Origin: Nitrospirillum viridazoti CBAmc
GTDB lineage: Bacteria > Pseudomonadota > Alphaproteobacteria > Azospirillales > Azospirillaceae
DNA: 64,000 nucleotides
Assembly (NCBI RefSeq): GCF_000730165.1
Contig: NZ_CP022111.1
Coordinates: 1,426,001-1,490,000, forward strand
Reading direction: 5' to 3'
How positions within the stretch are numbered: the first letter of the stretch is position 1; every line of letters starts with the position of its first letter. The position numbers and the translations under genes were made by a program. Positions 8,845 to 17,788 of this stretch are shown here, one piece after another. The notes beneath the pieces are model-generated. The model worked only from the letters and a program-made list of their open reading frames with translations. It had not been told where the DNA came from and did not search any database.

Positions 8845-9741
8845 ATGCTGGAACTGAAACTCTTGCGCTCCTTCGTCCTGCTGGCCGAAGAGCTGCACTT
8901 CGGCCGGGCGGCCGAGCGGCTGCACATCGTGCAGCCGGCCCTGACCCAGCAGATCCAATCCCTGGAACGGCAGATCGGCACGCCCCTGCTGAACCGCGCG
9001 CGCGGCCGCATCAGCCTGACCGACGCTGGCGCCCTGGTGCTGGCGGAGGCGCGCAAGACCCTGGAACAGGCGGCACGGACGGAGGCCATCGGCCGCCTGG
9101 CCGGCCGGGGCGAAGTCGGCAAGCTGGAGGTGGGTTTCGTCGGCTCCGCCGGCGTCGGCGCCCTGATGCCGGCGGTGCTGCGTGATTTCCGGCGCAGCCA
9201 TCCGGCCGTGGAGTTGCACCTGGTGGAAATGGCGGTAGGGCCGCAGCTGGCCGCCATCGCCGCCGGCACCCTGGATGTCGGTTTCGTCCGCCTGCCGCCG
9301 CTCAGCCTGCCACCCGGGGTGACGGTGCTGCCCCTGCGGCCGGATAGCCTGGTGGCGGCGTTGCCGGCCGGCCATCCGCTGGCGGCACTGGACGCCATCC
9401 CGGTGGCGGCGTTGGCGGCGGAGCCCATGGTGCTGCACCATCGTGCCGGGGCGGCGGAGCTGCGCAGCCTGATCGACGACCTGTGCGGCCGACACGGCTT
9501 CACCCCGCAGGTGGTGCAGTCGGTGCCGCAGATATCGCTGACCGTCCGGCTGGTGGCCGCCGGCCTGGGCCTGTCGCTCCTGCCCGGGTCCATCGCCTGG
9601 CTGGCCGTGGAGGGCGTGGTCTACCGCCCCCTGGCCGATGCCGACATCCAGTACACCCTGGCCTTGGCCCACCGCCCCCAGGATCCCGCACCCGCGGTGC
9701 GGGCCTTCATCGCCTTGGCTGAAAAGGCGGCGGAGATCTAA
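8845..9741 (+). CDS. LysR-family transcriptional regulator (second of a tandem pair)
   Basis: A 298-residue LysR protein with HTH residues ELHFGRAAERLHIVQPALTQ near 15-35 and an effector domain from about 88. GAGG lies 7 nt before the ATG. It is a paralogue of the preceding gene, with the same domain order and length, and is probably co-transcribed. Its 3' end overlaps the convergent outer-membrane factor gene by 4 nt. Having two tandem LysRs between the pump and the rest of the export genes suggests the system integrates two signals. Confidence 0.9.
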   Translation: MLELKLLRSFVLLAEELHFGRAAERLHIVQPALTQQIQSLERQIGTPLLNRARGRISLTDAGALVLAEARKTLEQAARTEAIGRLAGRGEVGKLEVGFVGSAGVGALMPAVLRDFRRSHPAVELHLVEMAVGPQLAAIAAGTLDVGFVRLPPLSLPPGVTVLPLRPDSLVAALPAGHPLAALDAIPVAALAAEPMVLHHRAGAAELRSLIDDLCGRHGFTPQVVQSVPQISLTVRLVAAGLGLSLLPGSIAWLAVEGVVYRPLADADIQYTLALAHRPQDPAPAVRAFIALAEKAAEI

Positions 9742-11162
9742 TCGGCCTTATCCAGGTCCACGCCCTGCCAGCCGCCACCCAGCGCCTTGTAGAGCGTGAT
9801 GACGTGCTCCACCCGGGCCAGGCGGCTTTCCGCCTCCCGGTCCTCCGCCTGGTAGGCCTGGCGCTCGCTGTCCAGCACCTTCAGGAAGTCGGTGAGGCCG
9901 GCACTGTACAGGCGGGTGGCGTGATCCAGGGCTTGGCCCGCGTCGTCGCGGGCGGCGGCCAGGGTCTGCTGCCGCCGGGTTTCCGTCTGGTAGTTCACCA
10001 GCGCGTCCTCAACATCGCGCAGTGCCTCCTTCACCGTGCGCTCATAATTGATACGCGCGGCCTCGGCCTCCGCCTTGGCCATGGTGATGCGGGCGTCGTC
10101 ACGGCCGCCGTTGTAGACGGGGCCCGTCACCTGGGCCCCCAGGGAATAGGTGAGGCTGGCCAGGCTGAACAGCTTGCCCAGGTCGGCCGCCTGGGGCAGC
10201 AGGGTCAGCGGAATGGCGAAGTGGGGCAGGCTGGCGGCGGTGGCCACGCCGATGCGGGCGGTGGCCGCCGCATAGCGCCGGTCGGCCTGGCGGATATCCG
10301 GCCGGTTGGCCACCACCTCGGACGGCACGGACACTGGCAGGCTGTCGGGGACGGACAGCAGGGGCGCCGGCTGGCTCAATTCCGCCTCCAGTTCCCCCGG
10401 GTAGCGGCCCAGCAGAATGGCGATGGCGTGGCTCATGCGCGCCACTGTAGCTTCCAGCGGCGGGGTGGCGGCCTGCACCGTCTCCAGTTGCGCCTTGGCC
10501 TGCGCGATGTCCAGCACCGTGCCCAGGCCGCGCTGATAGGCGCGCTGCGCCAGGTCCAGGGCCTTGGTGGCAACGTCGATGTTGTTCCGGGCGATGGTCA
10601 GGCGCAGCTGGGCGGCGCGCAGGCGGGCGTAATCGGTCGCCACCTCCGCCAGCAGGCTGACCAGGACGGCGCGGCGGCCTTCCTCGGTCGCGGCGATGTC
10701 GGCGTCGGCCGCCTCCACCGCCCGGCGGGTACCCCCGAACACGTCTATCTCCCAGGTCGCGTCCAGTTCCGCCTGCCAGGTGTGATAGCTGCCGATGCCG
10801 GCCGGCCAATCCACACTTTCACTGGATCGTTGCAGGGCCGGATCGATACCCAGCCGCACGTCCGGCAGATCCGCGGACTTGGCGATGACCCGCGCTGCCC
10901 GGGCCTGCACCAGGCGCTGGCGCGCGATCTTCAAATCTTCGTTATCCGTGATGGCCACCTGGACCAGGCGGCTGAGCGTGGGATCACCGAAGCTGTCCCA
11001 CCAGGCGCGCATGGCGTCCACGCCGGCCGCCGGCGGCAGCTGTTCGGTCCAACCCTTGGGCAAATCGTCCAGCGGCACGGGCTTGTAGTCTGGGCCGACC
11101 ACGGAACAGGCGGACACCATGCCGCCCAGCATCAGGGCGGCCAGGGCCTTACGGCGGATCAT
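9738..11162 (-). CDS. NodT/OprM-family outer-membrane efflux lipoprotein
   Basis: A 474-residue TolC-like outer-membrane factor. It has a lipoprotein signal ending in VSAC (Cys19) and the VGPDYKPVP segment typical of NodT/OprM proteins just after it. Two repeated outer-membrane efflux domains follow (about 60-250 and 270-460), largely helical with coiled-coil segments. It forms the outer-membrane channel of the export complex. It starts 3 nt after the HlyD-like gene; a GAGG sequence overlapping that gene's end serves as ribosome site. Third gene of the DUF1656-HlyD-NodT operon. Confidence 0.93.
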   Translation of the reverse strand: MIRRKALAALMLGGMVSACSVVGPDYKPVPLDDLPKGWTEQLPPAAGVDAMRAWWDSFGDPTLSRLVQVAITDNEDLKIARQRLVQARAARVIAKSADLPDVRLGIDPALQRSSESVDWPAGIGSYHTWQAELDATWEIDVFGGTRRAVEAADADIAATEEGRRAVLVSLLAEVATDYARLRAAQLRLTIARNNIDVATKALDLAQRAYQRGLGTVLDIAQAKAQLETVQAATPPLEATVARMSHAIAILLGRYPGELEAELSQPAPLLSVPDSLPVSVPSEVVANRPDIRQADRRYAAATARIGVATAASLPHFAIPLTLLPQAADLGKLFSLASLTYSLGAQVTGPVYNGGRDDARITMAKAEAEAARINYERTVKEALRDVEDALVNYQTETRRQQTLAAARDDAGQALDHATRLYSAGLTDFLKVLDSERQAYQAEDREAESRLARVEHVITLYKALGGGWQGVDLDKAD

Positions 11163-11165
11163 GGC

Positions 11166-12101
11166 TCAGATCCTCGATTCCAGACGGGCCAGCACCCGGC
11201 CCACGACGCCCTGCGGACGTGCCGCCTCATCCCCCACCGACACGGTGCAGGTCATGCCGGCGGCGAGAACCACGCCGGGCGGCACGGTGTCGATGCCGAT
11301 GCGCACGGGGATGCGCTGCCCCAGCCGCACCCAGGTGAAGACCGGGTTCACGTCCTGCAGGCCATAGGCGTTGGGCGCGCTGTTGCGGTCGTTGATGCCA
11401 CGGGCGATGGTCTCGACATGGCCGGTCAGGGGCGCGGCGTAGCCCATGAGCTTCATGCGGGCCGGGTCGCCCTCATGGATGCGGGCCAGCTTGGTTTCCT
11501 CGAAATAGCCTGAGACCCAGAAGCTGTCGGTGTCGATGACCGCCACCCGGGGCTGGCCCACCGTGGCGTAGTCGCCCACGCGCAGGCGCAGGTTGGTGAC
11601 GTAGCCGTTGACCGGCGCGCGGATGATGGAGCGTTCCAGGTTCAGGTTGGCCAGGTCCAGCGCCGCCGTCGCCGCGTCCAGCTGGGCATTGGCCACGCTG
11701 GCGGTGCTGCGGAACCGATCCTGCTCGGCCTCGGACACCACGCCGGCCAAGCCCTGGCGGCGCTGCGCATCGCTGAGCTTCAGGGCCCGGTCATCGCGCG
11801 CGGCGGCGACGGCGGCGCGGGCCTGGGCCTGGGCGATGCGGAACCGCACCGGATCGATGACGAACAGCACGTCGCCCTTGTGGATCAGCTGGTTGTCGTG
11901 CACCGGGATGTCGACGATGGTGCCGGCCACCTCCGGCGCCACGTCCACCACCTCCGCCCGCACGCGGCCGTCGCGCGTCCAGGGCGCCAGCATGTAGCGC
12001 TGCCAGAGGGCGCCGATCAGCAGGATGGCCAGCGCCACCAGGGCCAGGGTGGAAGCCCCGCGTCCCAGGGCGCGCGCCAGGATCAAGAGGCGGGCGTTCA
12101 C
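11166..12101 (-). CDS. HlyD-family membrane-fusion protein, AaeA-like
   Basis: A 311-residue periplasmic adaptor, close to E. coli AaeA (310 aa). An N-terminal anchor helix (about 15-35) is followed by the first lipoyl half (VAPEVAGTIVDIPV), a coiled-coil hairpin (about 85-160), the second lipoyl half (APVNGYVTNLRLRVGDY) and a beta-barrel. I place the start at the GTG at 12101 because it overlaps the upstream DUF1656 stop as GTGA and gives the correct family length. The frame runs further upstream, but there it overlaps the whole DUF1656 gene. Confidence 0.9.
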   Translation of the reverse strand: MNARLLILARALGRGASTLALVALAILLIGALWQRYMLAPWTRDGRVRAEVVDVAPEVAGTIVDIPVHDNQLIHKGDVLFVIDPVRFRIAQAQARAAVAAARDDRALKLSDAQRRQGLAGVVSEAEQDRFRSTASVANAQLDAATAALDLANLNLERSIIRAPVNGYVTNLRLRVGDYATVGQPRVAVIDTDSFWVSGYFEETKLARIHEGDPARMKLMGYAAPLTGHVETIARGINDRNSAPNAYGLQDVNPVFTWVRLGQRIPVRIGIDTVPPGVVLAAGMTCTVSVGDEAARPQGVVGRVLARLESRI

Positions 12102-12286
12102 AGCAGCACCAGACCGGCGAGCAGGATGGAAAACAAGGCCGCCTCGACCAGGGCGGGGTGCCAGACGGCGCGCCAGAAGCCCAGGTGGGCCAGCAGGCCG
12201 CGCAGCAGCAGGAAAAGCACCAGGGTGGCGGCGACATAGCCGACAATGGGGGCCATGAAGATGCCGGCGACATCCAATTCGGCCAT
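12098..12286 (-). CDS. DUF1656 small membrane protein, AaeX-like
   Basis: A 62-residue protein with two transmembrane helices (about 12-32 and 42-60) and the MAELDVAGIFMAP N-terminus characteristic of DUF1656/AaeX. It is the first gene of the efflux operon and overlaps the HlyD-like gene by 4 nt. Family members nearly always accompany AaeA/AaeB-type exporters; their exact function is not established. Confidence 0.88.
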   Translation of the reverse strand: MAELDVAGIFMAPIVGYVAATLVLFLLLRGLLAHLGFWRAVWHPALVEAALFSILLAGLVLL

Positions 12287-12313
12287 GACGGAAAGAACCT
12301 CGTTGGAAGTGTG

Positions 12314-12363
12314 GAAAAAGAAAAGGACGCGGCCCGAGGGTGCTCCCCTTGCCGCGTCCTTTC
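12314..12363 (-). terminator. Rho-independent terminator after the Cys-repeat lipoprotein gene
   Basis: On the minus strand, AAAGGACGCGGC and GCCGCGTCCTTT form a 12-bp stem, followed by a TTCTTTTT tract toward 12314. It closes the transcript of the gene at 12497-12853 just before the efflux operon starts at 12286. Confidence 0.75.
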
Positions 12364-12496
12364 CCTGAGCGTGAGGTGCCCGGCAACCCGATGGGAGGGG
12401 GGCCGGCGGGCACCGTCACGAAGGGGGCGGAGGGGGGCGGAACCGGATCAGCCGCCCCTGGACCATTTGGTCCTCCCCCGCCCCGTTACGACCCTG

Positions 12497-12853
12497 TCAG
12501 TTGGCCGACAGGGCCTGCGCCGTCAACGCCGCGTCCAGATTGTCGACACAGGCATTGAAGTCGGCGGAACCGGGGGTGGCGCCGGCGGCGGCACAGGCCT
12601 GCTGCTCGCGGCCGACCTGGGCCGACACCTGGGCATGCGCGCCCTTCACATGGGTCAGCACGTTGGTGCAGGCGGCGAAGTCGGAGTTGGCCGGGTGCAG
12701 GCCCATGGCCTGGCAAGCCTGGCTGACCGCCGGGGTCACCACCACCTCGGTGCCCGCGGCACACGCGCTCAGCGGCGCGGACAGCGCCAGGAAGGACAGG
12801 CCGGCGGCGGCAACGGCAACCTTCCGGGACGAATTCTTCAGCGGGGCGAACAT
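12497..12853 (-). CDS. Small secreted Cys-repeat lipoprotein of unknown function
   Basis: A 118-residue protein with a signal peptide ending at a plausible lipobox (LSAC, Cys31). The mature part contains two copies of one motif: QACQAMGLHPANSDFAAC and QACAAAGATPGSADFNAC. Each copy has two Cys 14 residues apart around a G-x-x-P-x-S-x-DF core, which suggests one disulfide-stapled helical hairpin per repeat. I do not recognise a named family. It is monocistronic with its own terminator. Role unknown; location probably periplasmic. Confidence 0.7.
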   Translation of the reverse strand: MFAPLKNSSRKVAVAAAGLSFLALSAPLSACAAGTEVVVTPAVSQACQAMGLHPANSDFAACTNVLTHVKGAHAQVSAQVGREQQACAAAGATPGSADFNACVDNLDAALTAQALSAN

Positions 12854-12962
12854 TCAAGCATCTCCATCAATCAACCGGGCCGCGTCCTGTCAGGTACATC
12901 GCCTTCAGTCGGCGCGGTCGTTGGTGAGATGAACTATGCGCCCGGCTGCTGCGGTGCGTCTA

Positions 12963-12998
12963 ATATATCGAGATGGCATCTTCGATATCTATTCGATA
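12963..12998. promoter_or_regulatory. Repeated TCGATAT sites upstream of the CoA-transferase gene
   Basis: ATATCGA (12966-12972) faces TTCGATAT (12981-12988) around a short spacer, giving an imperfect inverted repeat, and a third TTCGATAT copy follows at 12992-12999. The patch is AT-rich and lies in the 317-nt gap between the lipoprotein start and the CoA-transferase. It is a plausible operator; the protein that binds it is unknown. Confidence 0.35.
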
Positions 12999-13170
12999 TG
13001 GCAGAGACCCGGGCCCACGATCAGAATCCGTGATCGTTGCGCCCTTGAGAAACTATTGGAGGGGCAGCGGCGCAGAGCCCCAAATATTCGGTGCCCGCAC
13101 GCCGCAGGGACCGCAATGACCAAGGGTCCTTGGCCACCCAGGCGGCCGGTGACGAACAACGGACAAGAAC

Positions 13171-14688
13171 ATGGTTAGAGAGCGAATTCGTCTGAGCAGC
13201 TTGCACGACCGCGTCATGAGCGCGGAACAGGCGGCGGCCCTGATCCAGGACGGCATGACGGTGGGCATGAGCGGCTTCACCCGCGCCGGCGATGCCAAGG
13301 CCGTCCCCCTGGCCCTGATCAATCGCGGCCGAACCGACCCGCTGCACATCAACCTGCTGACCGGCGCCTCGCTGGGCAATGACCTGGACGGCATGCTGGC
13401 CGACGCCGGCATGCTGAAGCGCCGCCTGCCCTTCCAGGCCGACGCCCGCCTGCGCGCCGCCATCAACCGGGGCGAGGTCATGTTCATCGACCAGCACCTG
13501 TCGGAAATGGTGGAGCAGTTGCGGTCCGGCGCTTTGGGGCATCTCGACTGCGCCATCATCGAGGCCACCGCCATCACCGAGACGGGCGCCATCGTCCCCA
13601 CCACCAGCGTGGGCAATTCCGCCAGCTTCGCCATCCTGGCCGACAAGGTGATCGTGGAGATCAACCTGGCCCAGCCGGCGGATCTGGAGGGCCTGCACGA
13701 CATCTACATCCCCAAGCGGCGCCCGGCGCGTGAGCCCATCGGTCTGACCCGGGCGTCGGACCGCGTGGGCACGCCGGCCATCCTGGTGGATCCGGCCAAG
13801 ATCGCCGCCATCGTGGTCACCAACCAGCCGGACAGCGCCACCACCCTGCAGCCGGCCGACGCCGACACCGCCGCCATCTCGCGCCACCTGATCACCTTCC
13901 TGGAGCAGGAGGTGCTGGCCGGCCGCCTGCCCCGGCACCTGCCCCCGCTGCAGGCCGGCATCGGCGCCATCGCCAACGCCGTGCTGGCCGGCCTGAAGGA
14001 CAGCCCCTTCACCGACCTGGAGCTGTACAGCGAGGTGCTGCAGGACAGCGCCTTCGACCTGTTCGACGCGGGCAAGCTGGCCTTCGCCTCGGCCTCCAGC
14101 ATCGTGCTGACGGCACCGGTCATGGCCCGCGTCATGCCCAACATCGCCAGCTACCGTGACCGCATCGTCCTGCGCCCGCAGGAGGTCAGCAACCATCCCG
14201 AGGTGGTGCGCCGCCTGGGCCTGATCGCCATCAACACCGCCATCGAGTGCGACATCTACGGCAACGTGAACTCCACCCACGTCAACGGCACGCACATGAT
14301 GAACGGCATCGGCGGGTCGGGCGACTTCGCCCGCAATGCCCAGCTGTCGGTCTTCGTCACCAAGTCGCTGGCCAAGGACGGCCGCATCTCCAGCATCGTG
14401 CCCATGGTCACCCACGTCGACCATACCGAGCATGACGTGGATGTGATCGTCACGGAACGCGGCCTGGCCGACCTGCGCGGCCTGGCCCCGCGGGAGCGGG
14501 CGCGGGTAATCATGGAGAACTGCCTGCATCCCAGCTATTGCGGGCAGATGGCCGACTATGTGCGCCGGGCTGTGGCCCGGGGCGGCCAGACCCCGCATGT
14601 CCTGGAAGAGGCGTTCAGCTGGCACATCCGCGCGCGCGAGACAGGCAGCATGCTGGCCGAAACCGCGCCGGAGGCCCTGTCGGCGTAA
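13171..14688 (+). CDS. Succinyl-CoA:acetate CoA-transferase (acetyl-CoA hydrolase/transferase family)
   Basis: A 505-residue class-I CoA-transferase resembling AarC of acetic acid bacteria and Cat1. It moves CoA between succinyl-CoA and acetate through a glutamyl-CoA intermediate. The catalytic Glu is E288 in LELYSEVLQDS. Other family segments are GMSGFTRAGDAK near 32-43, QAGIGAIANAVL at 261-272 and the glycine-rich GIGGSGDFARNA. Its length fits the family (~500 aa). The ribosome site before the ATG at 13171 is weak. It stands alone and would serve acetate detoxification or a variant TCA cycle. Confidence 0.9.
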   Translation: MVRERIRLSSLHDRVMSAEQAAALIQDGMTVGMSGFTRAGDAKAVPLALINRGRTDPLHINLLTGASLGNDLDGMLADAGMLKRRLPFQADARLRAAINRGEVMFIDQHLSEMVEQLRSGALGHLDCAIIEATAITETGAIVPTTSVGNSASFAILADKVIVEINLAQPADLEGLHDIYIPKRRPAREPIGLTRASDRVGTPAILVDPAKIAAIVVTNQPDSATTLQPADADTAAISRHLITFLEQEVLAGRLPRHLPPLQAGIGAIANAVLAGLKDSPFTDLELYSEVLQDSAFDLFDAGKLAFASASSIVLTAPVMARVMPNIASYRDRIVLRPQEVSNHPEVVRRLGLIAINTAIECDIYGNVNSTHVNGTHMMNGIGGSGDFARNAQLSVFVTKSLAKDGRISSIVPMVTHVDHTEHDVDVIVTERGLADLRGLAPRERARVIMENCLHPSYCGQMADYVRRAVARGGQTPHVLEEAFSWHIRARETGSMLAETAPEALSA

Positions 14689-14705
14689 CAGTCCGGCGCG
14701 GGACC

Positions 14706-16265
14706 TCAGGTCCCTACCTTCCCGAGCGCGCTGATCTGGCTCATGCGCCGGATCAGCGCCCGGTGGGCGGGCAGGTCCTTTGTGGCGTGGTCGCCATAGG
14801 CCCGGATGCGGGCGAAGGTCTTCTGCGCCGCCTCCGCCTGGGGAAAGGCGGCGCGGGCCGCCGACAGGTCGGTCTCGAACCCCATGCCATACAGGATGTA
14901 CTGGTAGTTGAAGAAGGCGAAAGCCTCCAGATCCAGCGCGAAGTCGAAGCGGCTGGGCGGCCGGGTGCGCCACTGCGCCAGCAGGTCGCGCAAGGCCGGC
15001 GGGATGGTGGCGGGGTCCCGGTTGTCGCGCCAGAACGGCTCTTCCCGCTTGCTCAGGCAGTAATGCAGCTTCAGGAAGTTGACGATGTTCTCGAAGCGCC
15101 GGGTCATCAGCTCGTTGAAGCGGGCGGCCGGCGCGTCCCATCTGCCGTCATGGGGGAACAGCTCCGCCAGCATGCCCACCGCCACCTCGATCAGCACCAC
15201 GCTGGTGGACTCCAGCGGTTCCAGGAACCCGCCCGCCAGGCCGATCGCGACGCAGTTCCTGACCCAGGGCGTCTCGCGATAGCCGGCGTCAAAGGCGGTC
15301 TTGCGCAGGGGCGGCGGCTCGACACCGGAGTCTAGGTGAGGGGCGACATAGGCGCGCAGAACCTCCTCGGCCTCGTCGTCCGACATGTGGTCGCTGGAAT
15401 AGACGCAGCCCACGCCGCGGGCACCCTCCAGCCCGATCTCCCAGGTCCAGCCCGCCGCGTGCGCCGTGGCCACGGTGCAGCTTTCCAGGGGGGTGTCGGC
15501 CGCCTCATAGGGCACCTTGCAGGACAGGGCGCGGTCGGTGAACAGGATGGACTTCACCGATTTCTGCGGCACGCCCAGGGCGCGGCCGATCAGCTCCGCC
15601 CGGAAGCCGCTGCAATCCACGTAGAAATCGGCGGCGATCGCCCCGTATTCCCGCGTGACCAGGTGGGCGATGGCGCCGTCGGCCGCCAGCGCCACATCCG
15701 TCACCGTGCCCCGCAGGTGCCGGACGCCCAGCTCCCGCGCGCGGGCGGCCAGGGCCTGGGCGGCCTTGGCCGCGTCGAAGTGATAGGCGTAGTTCAGCGG
15801 TGCCTCGAAATCACCCTCCGGCCCGCGCTTGGGCGCCCGCCGGGCGTCGGTCACCTGCTGCTGGAAGGTCATGGCCTGGGCGAAGGGCGGGCGGCGGTCA
15901 CCGTCCTGCAGCAGCCAGTAGGGCACAAGGCCGGCGCCATCCGTAGGGAAAGGCGCCTCGAAGGGATGGAAGAAGCTGTCGTCCTCGCCCCCGTCCACCC
16001 AGCGGGCGAAGCGGATGCCCTGCTTGAAGGTGGCGGAGGTATCGCGCATGAACTGGGCCTCGTTCAGGCCCAGGAACCGCAGGGTGCCGCGGATGGTGGG
16101 AAAGGTCCCCTCCCCCACCCCGACGATGCCGATGTCCGGCGCCTCCAGCAGCGTGATGCCGATCGGCCCCCCTTCACGCACGCCCAAGTATTTGGCGAGG
16201 TAGGCGGCGGCCAGCCAACCGGCCGTGCCGCCACCGACGATCAGGATGGTTCGCTCGACTGTCAT
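14706..16265 (-). CDS. Flavin-dependent tryptophan halogenase family protein
   Basis: A 519-residue FADH2-dependent halogenase-like enzyme. Visible features are the dinucleotide-binding GGGTAGW (11-17), the VGVGEGTFPTI segment (48-58), the conserved Lys (K81) in TFKQGIRF that positions hypohalous acid in PrnA-type enzymes, and WTWEIGL in place of the WxWxIPL signature. The flavin reductase partner is not encoded nearby. The ATG at 16265 is preferred; a GTG at 16286 immediately after the antiporter stop is an alternative. It is translationally close to the antiporter gene, so the two are probably one transcript. Substrate unknown. Confidence 0.88.
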   Translation of the reverse strand: MTVERTILIVGGGTAGWLAAAYLAKYLGVREGGPIGITLLEAPDIGIVGVGEGTFPTIRGTLRFLGLNEAQFMRDTSATFKQGIRFARWVDGGEDDSFFHPFEAPFPTDGAGLVPYWLLQDGDRRPPFAQAMTFQQQVTDARRAPKRGPEGDFEAPLNYAYHFDAAKAAQALAARARELGVRHLRGTVTDVALAADGAIAHLVTREYGAIAADFYVDCSGFRAELIGRALGVPQKSVKSILFTDRALSCKVPYEAADTPLESCTVATAHAAGWTWEIGLEGARGVGCVYSSDHMSDDEAEEVLRAYVAPHLDSGVEPPPLRKTAFDAGYRETPWVRNCVAIGLAGGFLEPLESTSVVLIEVAVGMLAELFPHDGRWDAPAARFNELMTRRFENIVNFLKLHYCLSKREEPFWRDNRDPATIPPALRDLLAQWRTRPPSRFDFALDLEAFAFFNYQYILYGMGFETDLSAARAAFPQAEAAQKTFARIRAYGDHATKDLPAHRALIRRMSQISALGKVGT

Positions 16266-16286
16266 CAACTCTGCTCGGTCGTCCAC

Positions 16287-17654
16287 TCAGCTCAGGGCTT
16301 GCTCCGGCACGGCCCCCAGCTCGCCACTCAGCCGGGCCTTGCGGCCATAGACCAGTTCGAACAGCGGGGAGGCCATCATAGTCGTGACGATGGCCATCAG
16401 CACCAACATAGAGAACAGCGTGGGGCCGATGATGCCCTTTTGCAGACCGATGTTGATGATGATCAGTTCCATCAGCCCGCGTGAGTTCATCAGGGCGCCG
16501 ATGCCCAGCGCTGTGCGGTTGTCCTCGCCGCACAGCCGGGCGGCGGCGTAGCAGGCGACGCCCTTGGCGGCGATGGAGGCCACCAGCACGCCCAGGGCGA
16601 TCAGCAGCAGCGAGGCGGAATTCACCATGTCCATGCGGGTATTGAGGCCGGAGTAGGTGAAGAACATGGGCAGCAGCAGGACCACGGTCAGCGGCTCCAC
16701 CTTCTTCTTCAGCTCTTCCACGAACTTGCCGCGGGGCATGGCGGTGCCGACGATGAAGCCGCCGAAGATGGCGTGGATGCCCACCGCGTCCATGATGAAG
16801 GCGGACAGGCAGAACACCATCAGGGTGATGGCCAGCACGGTGTGCGTCATCTCCCCCCGCCGTTCCACCGCGCGGCCCAGGGGTGCCAGCAGGCGGCGGC
16901 CGAACAGGATGACCAGCAGGGCGTAGGCCACACCGCCGCCGATGGCCAGCACGGCGACGCCAGGGCCGGCGCCGAAGATGGCCAGCACGATGGCCAGCAC
17001 GCACCAGGAGGCGGCGTCGTCGAAGGCGCCGGCCGTCAGGGACAGGGTGCCCAGGGCGGAGTTGCTGAGGCCGCGCTCATTGATGATACGGGCCAGCATG
17101 GGGAAGGCGGTCAGGGCGATGCAGGCGCCCATGAACAGGGTGGCCTGGCTCTGCGGCAGGCCCTCGGCGAACAGGCCCGGCACCTTGAGCAGCATAGGCG
17201 TGATCAGCACGGCGATCAGGAAGGGGGCCGCGATGCCGGAGAAGGAGACGGCGAAGGCGCTCTTGCCGTTGGTGCGGAAATGGTCGCCCCGGAAGGTCGT
17301 ACCCACCAGGAACATGTAGAGGCCGACGCCGAACTGGGCGCCGACGTACAGCACGCTCTTGGTCTCCTTGGGGAACAGCTCGGCGGCGAGGCCGGGGAAC
17401 AGCAGGCCCAGCAGGGACGGACCCAGCACCACGCCGGCGATCATCTCACCAACCACCTGGGGTTGGGCCAGCAGCTTCTGCCCCAGCCAGCCGACGACGC
17501 GGCAGGCCAGGATGATGGCGGTGATCTGCAGGAAGAAATGGACGCTGAAATCCGTCGGCGTCAGGGTCCCGTTGGGGCCGTGCGGCGACAGCATGTGGGT
17601 CGCCGTATCGACGATGTTTTGCACCGTGTCGGCGGAAAAAAGATCGGAAGCCAT
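16287..17654 (-). CDS. CPA2-family cation:proton antiporter (Kef-type)
   Basis: A 455-residue inner-membrane protein with about 12 hydrophobic helices and the Na+/H+ exchanger fold. Family features are the QPQVVGEMIAGVVLGPSLLG entry helix (residues ~64-83), TAGAFDDAASWCVLA (the paired acidic site; FDDA) and MNSRGLMELIIINIGL near the end. It lacks a C-terminal RCK/TrkA-N domain. It would exchange K+ or Na+ for protons. The halogenase gene starts at or just after its stop codon, an unusual partner. The promoter lies in the 132-nt gap shared with the toxin-antitoxin pair at 17787. Confidence 0.9.
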   Translation of the reverse strand: MASDLFSADTVQNIVDTATHMLSPHGPNGTLTPTDFSVHFFLQITAIILACRVVGWLGQKLLAQPQVVGEMIAGVVLGPSLLGLLFPGLAAELFPKETKSVLYVGAQFGVGLYMFLVGTTFRGDHFRTNGKSAFAVSFSGIAAPFLIAVLITPMLLKVPGLFAEGLPQSQATLFMGACIALTAFPMLARIINERGLSNSALGTLSLTAGAFDDAASWCVLAIVLAIFGAGPGVAVLAIGGGVAYALLVILFGRRLLAPLGRAVERRGEMTHTVLAITLMVFCLSAFIMDAVGIHAIFGGFIVGTAMPRGKFVEELKKKVEPLTVVLLLPMFFTYSGLNTRMDMVNSASLLLIALGVLVASIAAKGVACYAAARLCGEDNRTALGIGALMNSRGLMELIIINIGLQKGIIGPTLFSMLVLMAIVTTMMASPLFELVYGRKARLSGELGAVPEQALS

Positions 17655-17749
17655 GACGCGATTCCACCCTGTTCTTAGCTTTTGCGCATGTTAGCGATAC
17701 CAGGGTTAGGGTGCGCTTTCCGGCGTTGTCAAAGGATAAAAGATGTAGG

Positions 17750-17788
17750 AATGTAGCAACATTCTGGGCAGGGGAAATGTAGCAACAT
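17750..17788. promoter_or_regulatory. Duplicated operator-like site of the Phd/PIN toxin-antitoxin pair
   Basis: AATGTAGCAACAT occurs twice, at 17750-17762 and 17776-17788, exactly 26 bp apart. Each copy has palindromic ends (ATGT...ACAT), and the second overlaps the antitoxin ATG. Two phased sites over the start codon fit cooperative autorepression by the antitoxin-toxin complex. Confidence 0.6.
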
